DNA of 40,086 nt from JAJTHJ01 sp046316025 (lineage in GTDB: Bacteria; Pseudomonadota; Gammaproteobacteria; Burkholderiales; Burkholderiaceae_F). Below the pieces are notes generated by a model that was given only the letters and a program-made list of their open reading frames with translations, had not been told where the DNA came from and did not search any database. The DNA is taken from positions 1-40,086 of the forward strand of contig JBKCXU010000011.1 of NCBI GenBank assembly GCA_046316025.1, read 5' to 3'. The translations under genes were made by a program, and so were the position numbers. This document shows positions 7,279 through 14,970 of this stretch, piece by piece (position 1 is the stretch's first letter; each line of letters starts with the position of its first letter).

Positions 7279-7737
7279 GTGAGAATTCGTAACGAGAAGG
7301 ACTTCTGGTCCGGCGTGCTGTTCATCGTCGCGGGCCTGTTTTTTGCGCTCTTTGCGCAGAACTACGAGATGGGGACGCCGCAGCGGATGGGGCCGGCGTT
7401 CTTCCCGACGATGCTCGGCGCGCTGCTGGCGGTGCTTGGGGTGGTGGTCGCTTTCAAGGGCCTGACGGTCGCCGCCGACGACGGCAAGGTCGAGAAATTC
7501 CACTTCGGCCCGCTGGCGGCGGTGCTTGGGGCGGTAGTGGCTTTCGGTCTGCTGCTCCGCCCGGCCGGCCTGCTGGTGGCCCTGGTCGCACTGATGGGTA
7601 TTGCCAGCCTAGGCAGCCACGAGATGAAGCTGCGCGAGCTGATCCCGCTCGCCATCGGCCTGGCATTGCTGGTGCTGGCGGTGTTCATCTGGGGGCTGGG
7701 CTTGACCATCCCGGTGCTGCCGGCGTTTCTGTCGTAA
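7279..7737 (+). CDS. tctB: TctB-type small membrane subunit
   Basis: The 152-residue protein has four predicted membrane segments at about residues 9-27, 42-60, 78-97 and 117-143, the usual architecture of TctB, the small subunit of tripartite tricarboxylate transporters. The early R-M-G-P-A-F-F-P-T-M motif (about 37-46) is a family hallmark. The start is GTG 7279, behind an AGGGGGA site. It lies 83 bp after the receptor gene and 11 bp before tctA, so it is in one operon with both. Confidence 0.9.
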   Translation: MRIRNEKDFWSGVLFIVAGLFFALFAQNYEMGTPQRMGPAFFPTMLGALLAVLGVVVAFKGLTVAADDGKVEKFHFGPLAAVLGAVVAFGLLLRPAGLLVALVALMGIASLGSHEMKLRELIPLAIGLALLVLAVFIWGLGLTIPVLPAFLS

Positions 7738-7748
7738 GCGGGGGCACG

Positions 7749-9257
7749 ATGGAACTGCTATCGAATCTGGCGCTGGGTTTTGCGACGGCGCTCACGCCGA
7801 TGAATCTGATGTACGCCTTCATCGGCGTGCTGATCGGCACGCTGGTGGGCGTGCTGCCGGGGCTGGGGCCGATCGCCACGCTGGCGATGCTGCTGCCCTT
7901 CACCTACACGCTGGAGCCGACCAGCGCACTGATCATGCTGGCCGGCATTTACTACGGCGCGCAGTACGGCGGCTCGACCACCTCGATCCTCGTCAACCTG
8001 CCGGGCGAGTCGGCCTCGGTGGTCACCTGTATCGACGGCTACCAGATGGCCCGCCGCGGGCGCGCCGGCGCGGCGCTGGGCATCGCCGCGATCGGCTCGT
8101 TCATCGCCGGCACCTTCGCCACGGTGCTGGTGGCGGCGTTTGCGCCGCCGCTCATCGACCTGGCCTTCAAGTTCGGCCCGGCCGAGTACTTCTCGCTGAT
8201 GGTGTTGGGCCTGATCGGCGCGGTGGTGCTCGCCTCCGGGTCGCTAATCAAGGCGATCTCGATGATCGTGCTCGGGCTGCTGCTCGGGCTGGTCGGCACC
8301 GACGTCAACTCCGGCGTGGCGCGCTTCTCCTTCGACCTGCCGGAACTGGCCGACGGCATCGGCTTCGTCGCGGTGGCCATGGGCGTGTTCGGCTTTGCCG
8401 AGATCGTCGCCAAACTGGAAAAGCGCGAGGCGCGCGAAGTCTTCACCAGCAAGGTCGGCAGGCTGCTGCCCAGCGCCGCGGATCTCAAGTACGCGGCGCC
8501 GGCGGTGGCGCGCGGCACGCTGCTGGGCTCGCTGCTCGGCATCCTGCCCGGCGGCGGCGCGCTGCTCGCCGCCTTTGCCGCCTACACGCTGGAGAAGAAG
8601 GTCACGCGCAAGCCGGAGATCCCCTTCGGCCAGGGCAACATCCGCGGCGTGGCCGCACCCGAGTCGGCCAACAACGCCGGCGCGCAGACGAGCTTCATCC
8701 CGATGCTGACGCTCGGCATCCCGCCCAACGCGGTGATGGCGCTGATGATCGGCGCGATGACGATCCACAACATCCAGCCCGGCCCGCAGGTGATGACCAG
8801 CAATCCGGCGCTGTTCTGGGGGCTGATCGCCAGCATGTGGATCGGCAACCTGATGCTGGTGATCCTCAATCTGCCGCTCATCGGCATGTGGGTGCAGTTG
8901 CTGAAGGTGCCCTACCGGATGCTGTATCTGGCTATCCTGATCTTCTGCTGCATCGGCGTGTACTCGATCAACAACAACGCCTTCGACGTGTACATGACCG
9001 CCGCCTTCGGCGTGGTCGGCTACGTGTTCTACAAGCTGCGCTGCGAGCCGGCGCCGCTGATTCTGGGTTTCATCCTCGGGCCGATGATGGAAGAAAACCT
9101 GCGCCGCGCGATGCTGCTGTCGCGCGGCGACCCGACGGTGTTCTTCACACGCCCTCTGTCGCTCGGGCTGCTGCTGGCGGCCGTGGCGCTGGTGGTGATC
9201 GTGGCGCTGCCGGCGATCAAGCGCGGGCGAGAGCAAGCGTTTAAGGAAGAGGATTAA
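7749..9257 (+). CDS. tctA: TctA-type large membrane subunit
   Basis: The 502-residue integral membrane protein is the transporting subunit of the tripartite carboxylate system. The family motifs G-V-L-P-G-L-G-P near residues 35-42 and Y-G-A-Q-Y-G-G-S-T-T-S-I-L-V-N-L-P-G near 65-82 are intact, as is the second-repeat counterpart G-I-L-P-G-G-G-A and the T-L-G-I-P-P-N block in the middle. Length and the number of hydrophobic stretches are normal. It takes the ligand from the periplasmic receptor and drives import with an ion gradient (family knowledge). A strong hairpin terminator follows. Confidence 0.94.
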   Translation: MELLSNLALGFATALTPMNLMYAFIGVLIGTLVGVLPGLGPIATLAMLLPFTYTLEPTSALIMLAGIYYGAQYGGSTTSILVNLPGESASVVTCIDGYQMARRGRAGAALGIAAIGSFIAGTFATVLVAAFAPPLIDLAFKFGPAEYFSLMVLGLIGAVVLASGSLIKAISMIVLGLLLGLVGTDVNSGVARFSFDLPELADGIGFVAVAMGVFGFAEIVAKLEKREAREVFTSKVGRLLPSAADLKYAAPAVARGTLLGSLLGILPGGGALLAAFAAYTLEKKVTRKPEIPFGQGNIRGVAAPESANNAGAQTSFIPMLTLGIPPNAVMALMIGAMTIHNIQPGPQVMTSNPALFWGLIASMWIGNLMLVILNLPLIGMWVQLLKVPYRMLYLAILIFCCIGVYSINNNAFDVYMTAAFGVVGYVFYKLRCEPAPLILGFILGPMMEENLRRAMLLSRGDPTVFFTRPLSLGLLLAAVALVVIVALPAIKRGREQAFKEED

Positions 9258-9281
9258 CGGCGCCTCGCAGCGCGGAAAGCA

Positions 9282-9308
9282 AAAAGCCCGGCTCGGCCGG
9301 GCTTTTTG
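9282..9308. terminator. Bidirectional intrinsic terminator after tctA and the first small gene
   Basis: AAAAAGCCCGGC, a short CTC-type loop region and the complement GCCGGGCTTTTT form a perfect GC-rich stem with T-runs on both strands. It ends the tct operon on the + strand and the small minus-strand gene stopping at 9331. Confidence 0.9.
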
Positions 9309-9330
9309 TTTTGGGGCGCCGTGCTTCGCT

Positions 9331-9528
9331 TCAGTTGATACGGCTGGCAGTGGGCACGGCAGCGAGTTGCGCGGCGCTCGGCGTCACCACCACGCGCTCC
9401 AGTTGCACGACCGGCAGACCGGGCTCGCCGGTTGCGGTCGTCAGGTGCGCGGCGGCGAGGATGCCAGCGGTCGTCAACACGGCCAGCAGGGCGCTCATCA
9501 GGCGGATCGGGGCGGCGGTCTTGGTCAT
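9331..9528 (-). CDS. Small secreted or membrane protein, paralogue A
   Basis: The 65-residue product is not a family I recognise. It has a basic N-terminus, a hydrophobic helix at about residues 11-28 (signal peptide or anchor), then an extended tail with G-E-P-G-L-P-V-V-Q-L-E-R-V-V-V-T-P and a short Ala/Ser-rich end. ATG 9528 is supported by an excellent AAAGGAG site. A close paralogue lies 504 bp upstream in the same orientation: the two tails share G-E-x-G-L-P-V-V-Q-L-E-R-V-V-V and the end A-x-R-I-N or S-R-I-N. Both genes have the same upstream element and their own terminators, so each is a complete transcription unit. The L-E-R-V-V-V-T core resembles a TonB box, but this is only a resemblance. 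Confidence 0.75.
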   Translation of the reverse strand: MTKTAAPIRLMSALLAVLTTAGILAAAHLTTATGEPGLPVVQLERVVVTPSAAQLAAVPTASRIN

Positions 9529-9563
9529 GCAGGCTCCTTTGGGGGTTCGGGGTTTGACGTGTC

Positions 9564-9621
9564 GTTCGTCGATGAAGCGCACTTTAGGGATCGGCGCGGC
9601 ACGCCGCGAGCGGTTTGCGAC
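9564..9621 (-). promoter_or_regulatory. Conserved upstream element of paralogue A
   Basis: Read on the minus strand it contains TCGCAAACCGCTCGCG, a 16-nt variable spacer, CCTAAAGTGCGC and, a few bases on, ATCGACGAAC. The same three blocks with the same 16-nt spacer occur upstream of paralogue B. It is probably a promoter/operator. It does not match the usual sigma-70 spacing, and the reading frame is not conserved between copies, so it is untranslated. Confidence 0.6.
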
Positions 9622-9967
9622 GAAACGCGCGGCGGGTGAATCGGGGGCTTCGCGGCGGCTGCCGGCGCGCCTCGCCGTTCACTCCGGCTTTTTGGCACTT
9701 CGTCGCCGCCTGGTGCGTTTCGGCCCCGATTGCGCGGTCCGCGCGGGCCGCGCACAGTAGGGCCGGCGGCTGCGACGAACGGCAAACGCAGCGCTGCCTG
9801 CTGCGCAAGGTGCAGACGGGCGCTTCCGCGTTTCGTGGGGGTCGGATCGGGTGGGAGTGGATTGCATGGCGTACCCGGCCGGCTGCCGCCCGGCCTCTGA
9901 CACAGCAGCTCCGGATCGGGGGCGACGAGACTCCGGCCAGTGGCGATCCTCAGCCGGAAGAGCGACG
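9622..9967. other. Intergenic region between the two small genes
   Basis: The 346 bp between the regulatory element of paralogue A and the terminator of paralogue B hold no gene I can support. Several frames are open on both strands because of high GC, but the translations are Arg/Pro-rich and unlike proteins. No further strong repeat was found. Confidence 0.5.
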
Positions 9968-9992
9968 AAAAAAAGCCCGGCAGATGCCGGGC
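9968..9992 (-). terminator. Intrinsic terminator of paralogue B
   Basis: On the minus strand GCCCGGCATCTGCCGGGC is followed by seven T. It lies about 40 bp after the stop of the second small gene and is a textbook intrinsic terminator for it. Confidence 0.9.
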
Positions 9993-10031
9993 GCAAGGGG
10001 GTTCTTGCCGGCGGCGCACGCGCCGCGGTGT

Positions 10032-10226
10032 TCAGTTGATGCGCCGCGCAGAGGCCTCGGCCAATTGACCGGGCGTGGGCGACACCACCACGCGCTCCAA
10101 TTGCACGACCGGCAAGCCGGCTTCGCCGGTGAAGGTGGCAAAGTGCGCGACGGCGAGGATGCCGGCGGTCAGGGCAAAGGCGATGCTGGCGCTCATGGCA
10201 CGGACGCGGATCGGGGTGGTCGTCAT
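10032..10226 (-). CDS. Small secreted or membrane protein, paralogue B
   Basis: The 64-residue product parallels paralogue A throughout: a basic start, a hydrophobic helix at about residues 9-28, then G-E-A-G-L-P-V-V-Q-L-E-R-V-V-V-S-P and an R-R-I-N end. ATG 10226 has an AAGGAG site. The hydrophobic segment has diverged while the L-P-V-V-Q-L-E-R-V-V-V core is identical, so the tail is the constrained part. It is transcribed divergently from the second receptor gene and has its own terminator. No known function; secretion or membrane anchoring is inferred from the hydrophobic segment. Confidence 0.75.
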   Translation of the reverse strand: MTTTPIRVRAMSASIAFALTAGILAVAHFATFTGEAGLPVVQLERVVVSPTPGQLAEASARRIN

Positions 10227-10256
10227 GGTGGGCTCCTTCGGTTGGCGCGACGTTCG

Positions 10257-10314
10257 GTTCGTCGATGCGGCGCACTTTAGGAATCCGTCGCCCGCGGCGC
10301 GAGCGGTTTGCGAC
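10257..10314 (-). promoter_or_regulatory. Conserved upstream element of paralogue B
   Basis: This is the second copy of the three-block element (TCGCAAACCGCTCGCG, 16-nt spacer, CCTAAAGTGCGC, ATCGACGAAC) seen at 9564-9621. The CCTAAAG block lies 43 nt before the start codon here and 48 nt in the other copy. Conservation of the blocks with drift of the spacer indicates selection for regulator or polymerase binding. Confidence 0.6.
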
Positions 10315-10471
10315 CAAGCGCAAAAGCGGCGACGACGCGGTCGTCGCAAGCGGCTGGCACAATCCGCCGCTCGGGGGCGGTTTTGGACGTTTCGTCGCTG
10401 CTGGCGGCATTTCGCGCCGCGCGCCGGCCTCCGCTCACCCGTCACGCAAACCCGCACCGGAGTCCGACGAA

Positions 10472-11443
10472 ATGCATTCGCTCCAACGCCGCCGGCTGCT
10501 CCTCGCGGCCGGTGCGAGCCTCGCGCCCGCAGCAGTGCTCGCGCAGAGCTATCCCGGCAAACCGATCCGGCTGATCGTGCCGTTCCCGGCCGCGGGCGCC
10601 ACCGACATCCTCTCGCGCGAACTGGCGCGGCGCCTGTCCGACCGGCTCGGCCAGCAGGTGGTGGTGGACAACCGCCCCGGCGCGGGCGGCGCCATCGGCA
10701 GCGAGGCCGCGGCCAAGAGCGCGGCCGACGGCTACACGTTGTTGATGGCCACCAGCTCCACCCACTCGATCGGCCCACAGCTCAACCCGAAGCTGCCGTA
10801 CAACGCGCAAACCGACTTCACGCCGGTGGCGCACGTGGCCAACGCGGCCAACGTGCTGATCGTCTCGCCCAAGCTCGAGGTCAAGAACGTGCGCGAGCTG
10901 ATCGCTCTGGCGCGCGCCAAACCCGGTGCGCTCAACTACGGCTCTAGCGGCAACGGGACGATCCCCAACCTGACCGGGGAACTCTTCAAGGCGATGACGG
11001 GCACCTACATCGTCCACATCCCCTACCGCGGCACGGCGCTGGTGATCCCGGACATGGTCAGTGGCCAGGTGCAACTGATGTTCGACAGCATCGTCAGTGC
11101 GCAGCCGCACCTGAAGGACGGCCGGGTGCGGCCGCTGGCCGTGACCTCACTCACTCGCTCACCGCTGCTGCCGGAGGTGCCGCCGCTGGCGGAGACGGTG
11201 CCGGGCTTCGAGTCGGTCACCTGGTTCGGCGTGTTCGGCCCGCGCGGGCTACCGCCGGAAGTGGTGCAGAAGATCAACGCCGAGATCAACGCGCTTCTGA
11301 AGCAACCCGAGTTTGCCGAGCGGCTGCGCCAACTGGGCGCGGAGCCGGCGGGCGGCACACCCGCCGACTTTGCCCGCGTGGTCGCCGACGACAGCGCCAA
11401 GTGGGCCAAACTGATTCGCGAACGCAAGATCGCCGCCGATTGA
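10472..11443 (+). CDS. Second Bug/TctC-type periplasmic receptor
   Basis: The 323-residue protein is a Bug receptor with the opening Y-P-G-K-P-I-R-L-I-V-P-F-P-A-A-G, the G-A-G-G-A-I-G turn and the A-x-S-A-A-D-G-Y-T-L block. Its signal region is preceded by R-R-R-L-L-L (residues 6-11), so Tat export is possible; cleavage is likely at V-L-A|Q, 24-25. ATG 10472 has GGAG about 10 nt upstream. No tctA/tctB accompanies it; instead a gamma-glutamyltransferase gene begins 14 bp after its stop. It may share the TctAB pump encoded about 1.2 kb upstream or be an orphan receptor, as is common for Bug proteins. The ligand is unknown. Confidence 0.9.
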   Translation: MHSLQRRRLLLAAGASLAPAAVLAQSYPGKPIRLIVPFPAAGATDILSRELARRLSDRLGQQVVVDNRPGAGGAIGSEAAAKSAADGYTLLMATSSTHSIGPQLNPKLPYNAQTDFTPVAHVANAANVLIVSPKLEVKNVRELIALARAKPGALNYGSSGNGTIPNLTGELFKAMTGTYIVHIPYRGTALVIPDMVSGQVQLMFDSIVSAQPHLKDGRVRPLAVTSLTRSPLLPEVPPLAETVPGFESVTWFGVFGPRGLPPEVVQKINAEINALLKQPEFAERLRQLGAEPAGGTPADFARVVADDSAKWAKLIRERKIAAD

Positions 11444-11457
11444 CGGGAGACGACACG

Positions 11458-13092
11458 ATGAACTTCGACTGGACCAACCCCTACCCGACCGTACGCACGC
11501 CGGTCTTTGCGCGCAACATCGTCTCGACCTCGCAACCGCTGGCCGCGCAGGCGGGGCTGGCGATCCTGCGCGCCGGCGGCAACGCGGTGGATGCCGCCAT
11601 TGCCGCCGCAGCCGTGATCACGATGACCGAACCTTGCTCCAACGGCCTGGGATCGGACAACTTCGCCATCGTCTGGGACCCGGCGGGCAAGCAGCTGCAC
11701 GGAATGAACTCCAGCGGCATCGCGCCGGCCGCGTGGTCGCTCGATTACTTCCGCCGCAAGTACGGCGACGATCCGGCCAACCGGCCGCTGCGCGGCTGGG
11801 ACACGATCACCGTCCCCGGCGCCGTGGCTGGCTGGGCGCTGCTGCACGGCAAGCTCGGCAAGCTGCCGTTTGCCGACGTGCTGGCGCCCGCCATCGACTA
11901 CGCCGAGCGCGGGTTTGCCGTCAGCCCCAACGTGCAGGAAAAGTGGCGCCTCGCGGAGCCGCTGCTCAAAGAGCTGCCCGGCTTTGCCGAGCACTTCCTG
12001 CCGCGCGGGCGCGCGCCGCAGGTGGGTGAGCACTTCGTGCTGCCGGGCGCGGCACGGACGCTGAAGCTGATTGCGCAAACCAAGGGCGAGGATTACTACC
12101 GCGGCGAGATCGCCGCCGCCATCGCCGGCTACGCGAAGCAGACCGGTGGTGCGATGACCGCGGACGATCTGGCTGCTTACTGGGACTTCGTGCAGAGCGA
12201 CGGCTGGGTCGGCACCGTGAGCAAGGACTTTGCCGGCCACACGCTGCACGAGATTCCGCCCAACGGGCAGGGCATCGCCGCGGCGATGTGCCTGGGCATC
12301 CTCGAGCACACCGGCCTGGCGGCGTTCAAGGTGGACTCGGCCGACTGGCAGCACGTGGCGATCGAAGCGATGAAGCTCGCCTTCGCCGACGTGTACGCCT
12401 TTGTTGCCGACCCGCGCGCGATGACGGTGACGCCGGCGCAACTGCTCGACGACGGCTATCTGCGCGAGCGGGCCAAGCGCATCGACATGCGCCGCGCGCA
12501 GCCGTTTGCACCCGGCACGCCCCCGCGCGGCGGCACGATCTACCTGACCGCCGCCGACGCCAGCGGCATGATGGTGAGCCTGATCCAGTCCAACTACATG
12601 GGTTTCGGCTCCGGCGTGGTGGTGCCCGGCTACGGCATCTCGCTGCAAAACCGCGGCCACGCCTTCAGCCTCGATCCGGCGCATCCGAACGTCGTGCGGC
12701 CACGGCACCGGCCGTTCCACACGATCATCCCGGCTTTTCTGATGCGCGACGGCGCGCCGCAGATGAGCTTTGGCGTAATGGGCGGCAACATGCAGCCGCA
12801 GGGCCATGTGCAGACCTTGACGCGGATGCTGCTTGCCGGCCAGCAGCCGCAGGCGGCGTGCGACGCGCCACGCTGGAAGTGGATGCAAGGTGTGGACATC
12901 GAGGTCGAGAGCCAGACGCCCGCAGCCGTGGTCGAAGATCTGACCGCCCGCGGCCACCGGATCACCCGCGCCGACGACAGCTACATGGACTTCGGCGCCG
13001 GGCAGTTCATCTGGCGGTTGGGCGATGCCGCCGTTGATGGCTACGTGGCGGCCAGCGACTCGCGGCGCGATGGACTGGCAGCCGGGTTTTGA
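11458..13092 (+). CDS. ggt: Gamma-glutamyltransferase family Ntn-hydrolase
   Basis: The 544-residue proenzyme belongs to the gamma-glutamyltranspeptidase family, which cleaves gamma-glutamyl amides such as glutathione. The N-terminal S-T-S-Q-P-L-A-A-Q-A-G-L-x-I-L-x-x-G-G-N-A-V-D-A-A-I-A motif is at about 23-49. The self-cleavage site is P-R-G-G-T-I-Y-L-T, with T360 the expected new N-terminal nucleophile. Substrate-binding G-G-N-M-Q-P-Q-G-H lies in the small-subunit half. No signal peptide is present, as in the YwrD-like cytoplasmic branch. ATG 11458 has a GGGAGA site and follows the receptor gene by 14 bp, so the two are cotranscribed, suggesting import and processing of a gamma-glutamyl or similar amide compound. 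The true substrate could differ (other acylases in this family). Confidence 0.9.
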   Translation: MNFDWTNPYPTVRTPVFARNIVSTSQPLAAQAGLAILRAGGNAVDAAIAAAAVITMTEPCSNGLGSDNFAIVWDPAGKQLHGMNSSGIAPAAWSLDYFRRKYGDDPANRPLRGWDTITVPGAVAGWALLHGKLGKLPFADVLAPAIDYAERGFAVSPNVQEKWRLAEPLLKELPGFAEHFLPRGRAPQVGEHFVLPGAARTLKLIAQTKGEDYYRGEIAAAIAGYAKQTGGAMTADDLAAYWDFVQSDGWVGTVSKDFAGHTLHEIPPNGQGIAAAMCLGILEHTGLAAFKVDSADWQHVAIEAMKLAFADVYAFVADPRAMTVTPAQLLDDGYLRERAKRIDMRRAQPFAPGTPPRGGTIYLTAADASGMMVSLIQSNYMGFGSGVVVPGYGISLQNRGHAFSLDPAHPNVVRPRHRPFHTIIPAFLMRDGAPQMSFGVMGGNMQPQGHVQTLTRMLLAGQQPQAACDAPRWKWMQGVDIEVESQTPAAVVEDLTARGHRITRADDSYMDFGAGQFIWRLGDAAVDGYVAASDSRRDGLAAGF

Positions 13093-13199
13093 GGTGGAGC
13101 ACAATCCCTTGTCTGCGACTCGTTCGGCTTTGACCGAGCGGGCCGGCTGACTTATCTTCGCGTCTGCTTCGATCGCTTCGCCAACCGTCTTTCACGCCG

Positions 13200-14927
13200 A
13201 TGGCCGCCGTTACCCAGTTTGCCGGAGCCGCTCTGACGGGCTTGGCGCGTGCGCTGGTGCAGCAGGGCAAACTGCGGCCGGACCGGGCCGAGGCGCTGGC
13301 CCGGCAGGCGGCGCAGAGCAAGACCCAGTTTCTCGACGCGCTGCTGGCGGCGCAGGACCGCGAAGGACTGGACGCGCGCGAGGTCGCCCGCTTCGCGGCA
13401 CAGACTTTCGGCCATCCGCTGCTGGATCTGGATGCGATCGTCCCGGACGCGCTGCCGAAGGACCTGATCGATCGCAAGCTCGTCAGTTCGCTGCGCATGC
13501 TGGCACTGGCCAAGCGCGGCAACAAGATCACCGTGGCGGTGTCCGATCCGACCAATCTGCCGGCACTGGACCAGATCAAGTTCCAGACCCAGCTGACGCC
13601 GGAGATCGTCGTCGTCGAGCACACCAAGCTGCTCGGGTTGACCCAGTCGTTTACGCAGTCGGCGTCGCAAAAGCTCGACGACCTGGTCGGCGCCGACTTC
13701 AACATGGACGACCTGTTGGTCGAAGCTTCGGACGAGTTGCCGGAGGAAACCGGCGGCGACGTCGACGACGCGCCGGTCGTCCGTTTCCTGCAAAAGCTGC
13801 TGCTCGACGCGATCAACGAGGGCGCCTCCGACCTGCATTTCGAGCCGTACGAGAAGTTTTATCGGGTGCGCTTCCGCGTCGACGGCCAACTGCGCGAGGT
13901 GGCGCAGCCGCCGCTGGCCATCCGCGACCGACTGTCGGCGCGGGTCAAGGTGATTTCCAAGCTCGACATCTCGGAAAAGCGCGTTCCGCAGGACGGCCGG
14001 CTGAAACTCGCCCTGGGCGCGCAGCGGGCGATCGACTTCCGCGTCAGCACCCTGCCGACGCAGTACGGCGAAAAAATCGTCATGCGCGTGCTCGACTCGG
14101 CGCAGGCCAAGATCGGGGTCGACGCCCTGGGCTTCGAGCCGGAGCAAAAGGAAACCCTGCTGCGGGCGATCCGCCAGCCCTGGGGCATGGTGCTGGTCAC
14201 CGGTCCCACCGGCAGCGGCAAAACGGTGACGCTGTACAGCTGTCTGTCGATCCTCAACCAGCCGGGCGTGAACATCTCCACCGCCGAGGATCCGATCGAA
14301 ATCCAGCTGGGCGGGATCAACCAGGTCAACATCAACGACAAGGCGGGCCTCACCTTCGCCACCGCGTTGCGTGCGTTCTTGCGCCAGGACCCGGACATCG
14401 TGATGGTCGGCGAGGTGCGCGACCTGGAAACCGCCGACATCGCCATCAAGGCAGCGCAGACCGGCCATATGGTGCTGTCGACGCTGCACACCAACGATGC
14501 CCCGACCACGGTGACCCGCCTGGTCAACATGGGGGTGGCGCCGTACAACATCGTCTCTTCGGTGATTCTGGTGGTCGCGCAACGTCTGGCGCGAAAGCTG
14601 TGCAGTTGCAAGCAGCCGACCGAATTGTCGAAGGACGTTTTGCAGGCAGCCGGGTTTGCCGAGCACGACTTGGGCGGCTGGGTGCCCTACAAGCCGGTCG
14701 GCTGCGACCGCTGTCGCGGTTCGGGCTATAAAGGGCGCGTCGGCATCTTCGAGGTCATGCCGATTACCGAGGCCGTGCAGGATCTGGTGATGGCCGGGGC
14801 CAGTGCGAGCAAGATCGCCCGGCACGTGCGTGAGCATGGGGTGATCGGCCTGCGCCAGTCGGGCCTGTTCAAGGTGCGCCAGGGACTCACCTCGCTGGAA
14901 GAAGTGTTGGGATGTACCAATGACTGA
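13200..14927 (+). CDS. pilB: Type IV pilus assembly ATPase PilB
   Basis: The 575-residue hexameric ATPase powers pilus extension at the cytoplasmic side of the inner membrane. An N-terminal MshEN-type domain (about 1-160) is followed by the secretion ATPase core. Walker A is G-P-T-G-S-G-K-T at 335-342, the Asp box T-A-E-D-P-I-E is at about 361-367, Walker B D-P-D-I-V-M-V-G-E-V-R-D is at 397-408, and the His box near 428-431 is T-L-H-T. A zinc-binding set is present as C468-x-C470 and C502-x2-C505; the first pair is one residue closer than the usual C-x2-C. The start is ATG 13200, with no evident Shine-Dalgarno. pilC and pilD follow, so this is the pilB-C-D operon head. Confidence 0.96.
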   Translation: MAAVTQFAGAALTGLARALVQQGKLRPDRAEALARQAAQSKTQFLDALLAAQDREGLDAREVARFAAQTFGHPLLDLDAIVPDALPKDLIDRKLVSSLRMLALAKRGNKITVAVSDPTNLPALDQIKFQTQLTPEIVVVEHTKLLGLTQSFTQSASQKLDDLVGADFNMDDLLVEASDELPEETGGDVDDAPVVRFLQKLLLDAINEGASDLHFEPYEKFYRVRFRVDGQLREVAQPPLAIRDRLSARVKVISKLDISEKRVPQDGRLKLALGAQRAIDFRVSTLPTQYGEKIVMRVLDSAQAKIGVDALGFEPEQKETLLRAIRQPWGMVLVTGPTGSGKTVTLYSCLSILNQPGVNISTAEDPIEIQLGGINQVNINDKAGLTFATALRAFLRQDPDIVMVGEVRDLETADIAIKAAQTGHMVLSTLHTNDAPTTVTRLVNMGVAPYNIVSSVILVVAQRLARKLCSCKQPTELSKDVLQAAGFAEHDLGGWVPYKPVGCDRCRGSGYKGRVGIFEVMPITEAVQDLVMAGASASKIARHVREHGVIGLRQSGLFKVRQGLTSLEEVLGCTND

Positions 14928-14970
14928 TCGTCGCATGACGTTCGCCGCGGCCGCCGGCGGGGAGCGCTGA

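Noticed and set aside
9525..10019. Long minus-strand frame through the upstream region of the first small gene
   Set aside because: It ends out of frame with the small protein, is Arg/Pro-rich, and crosses a terminator. Frame is not conserved between the two copies.
11023..13104. Long minus-strand frame of about 690 codons
   Set aside because: Antisense to ggt and the end of the receptor gene, both with intact motifs.
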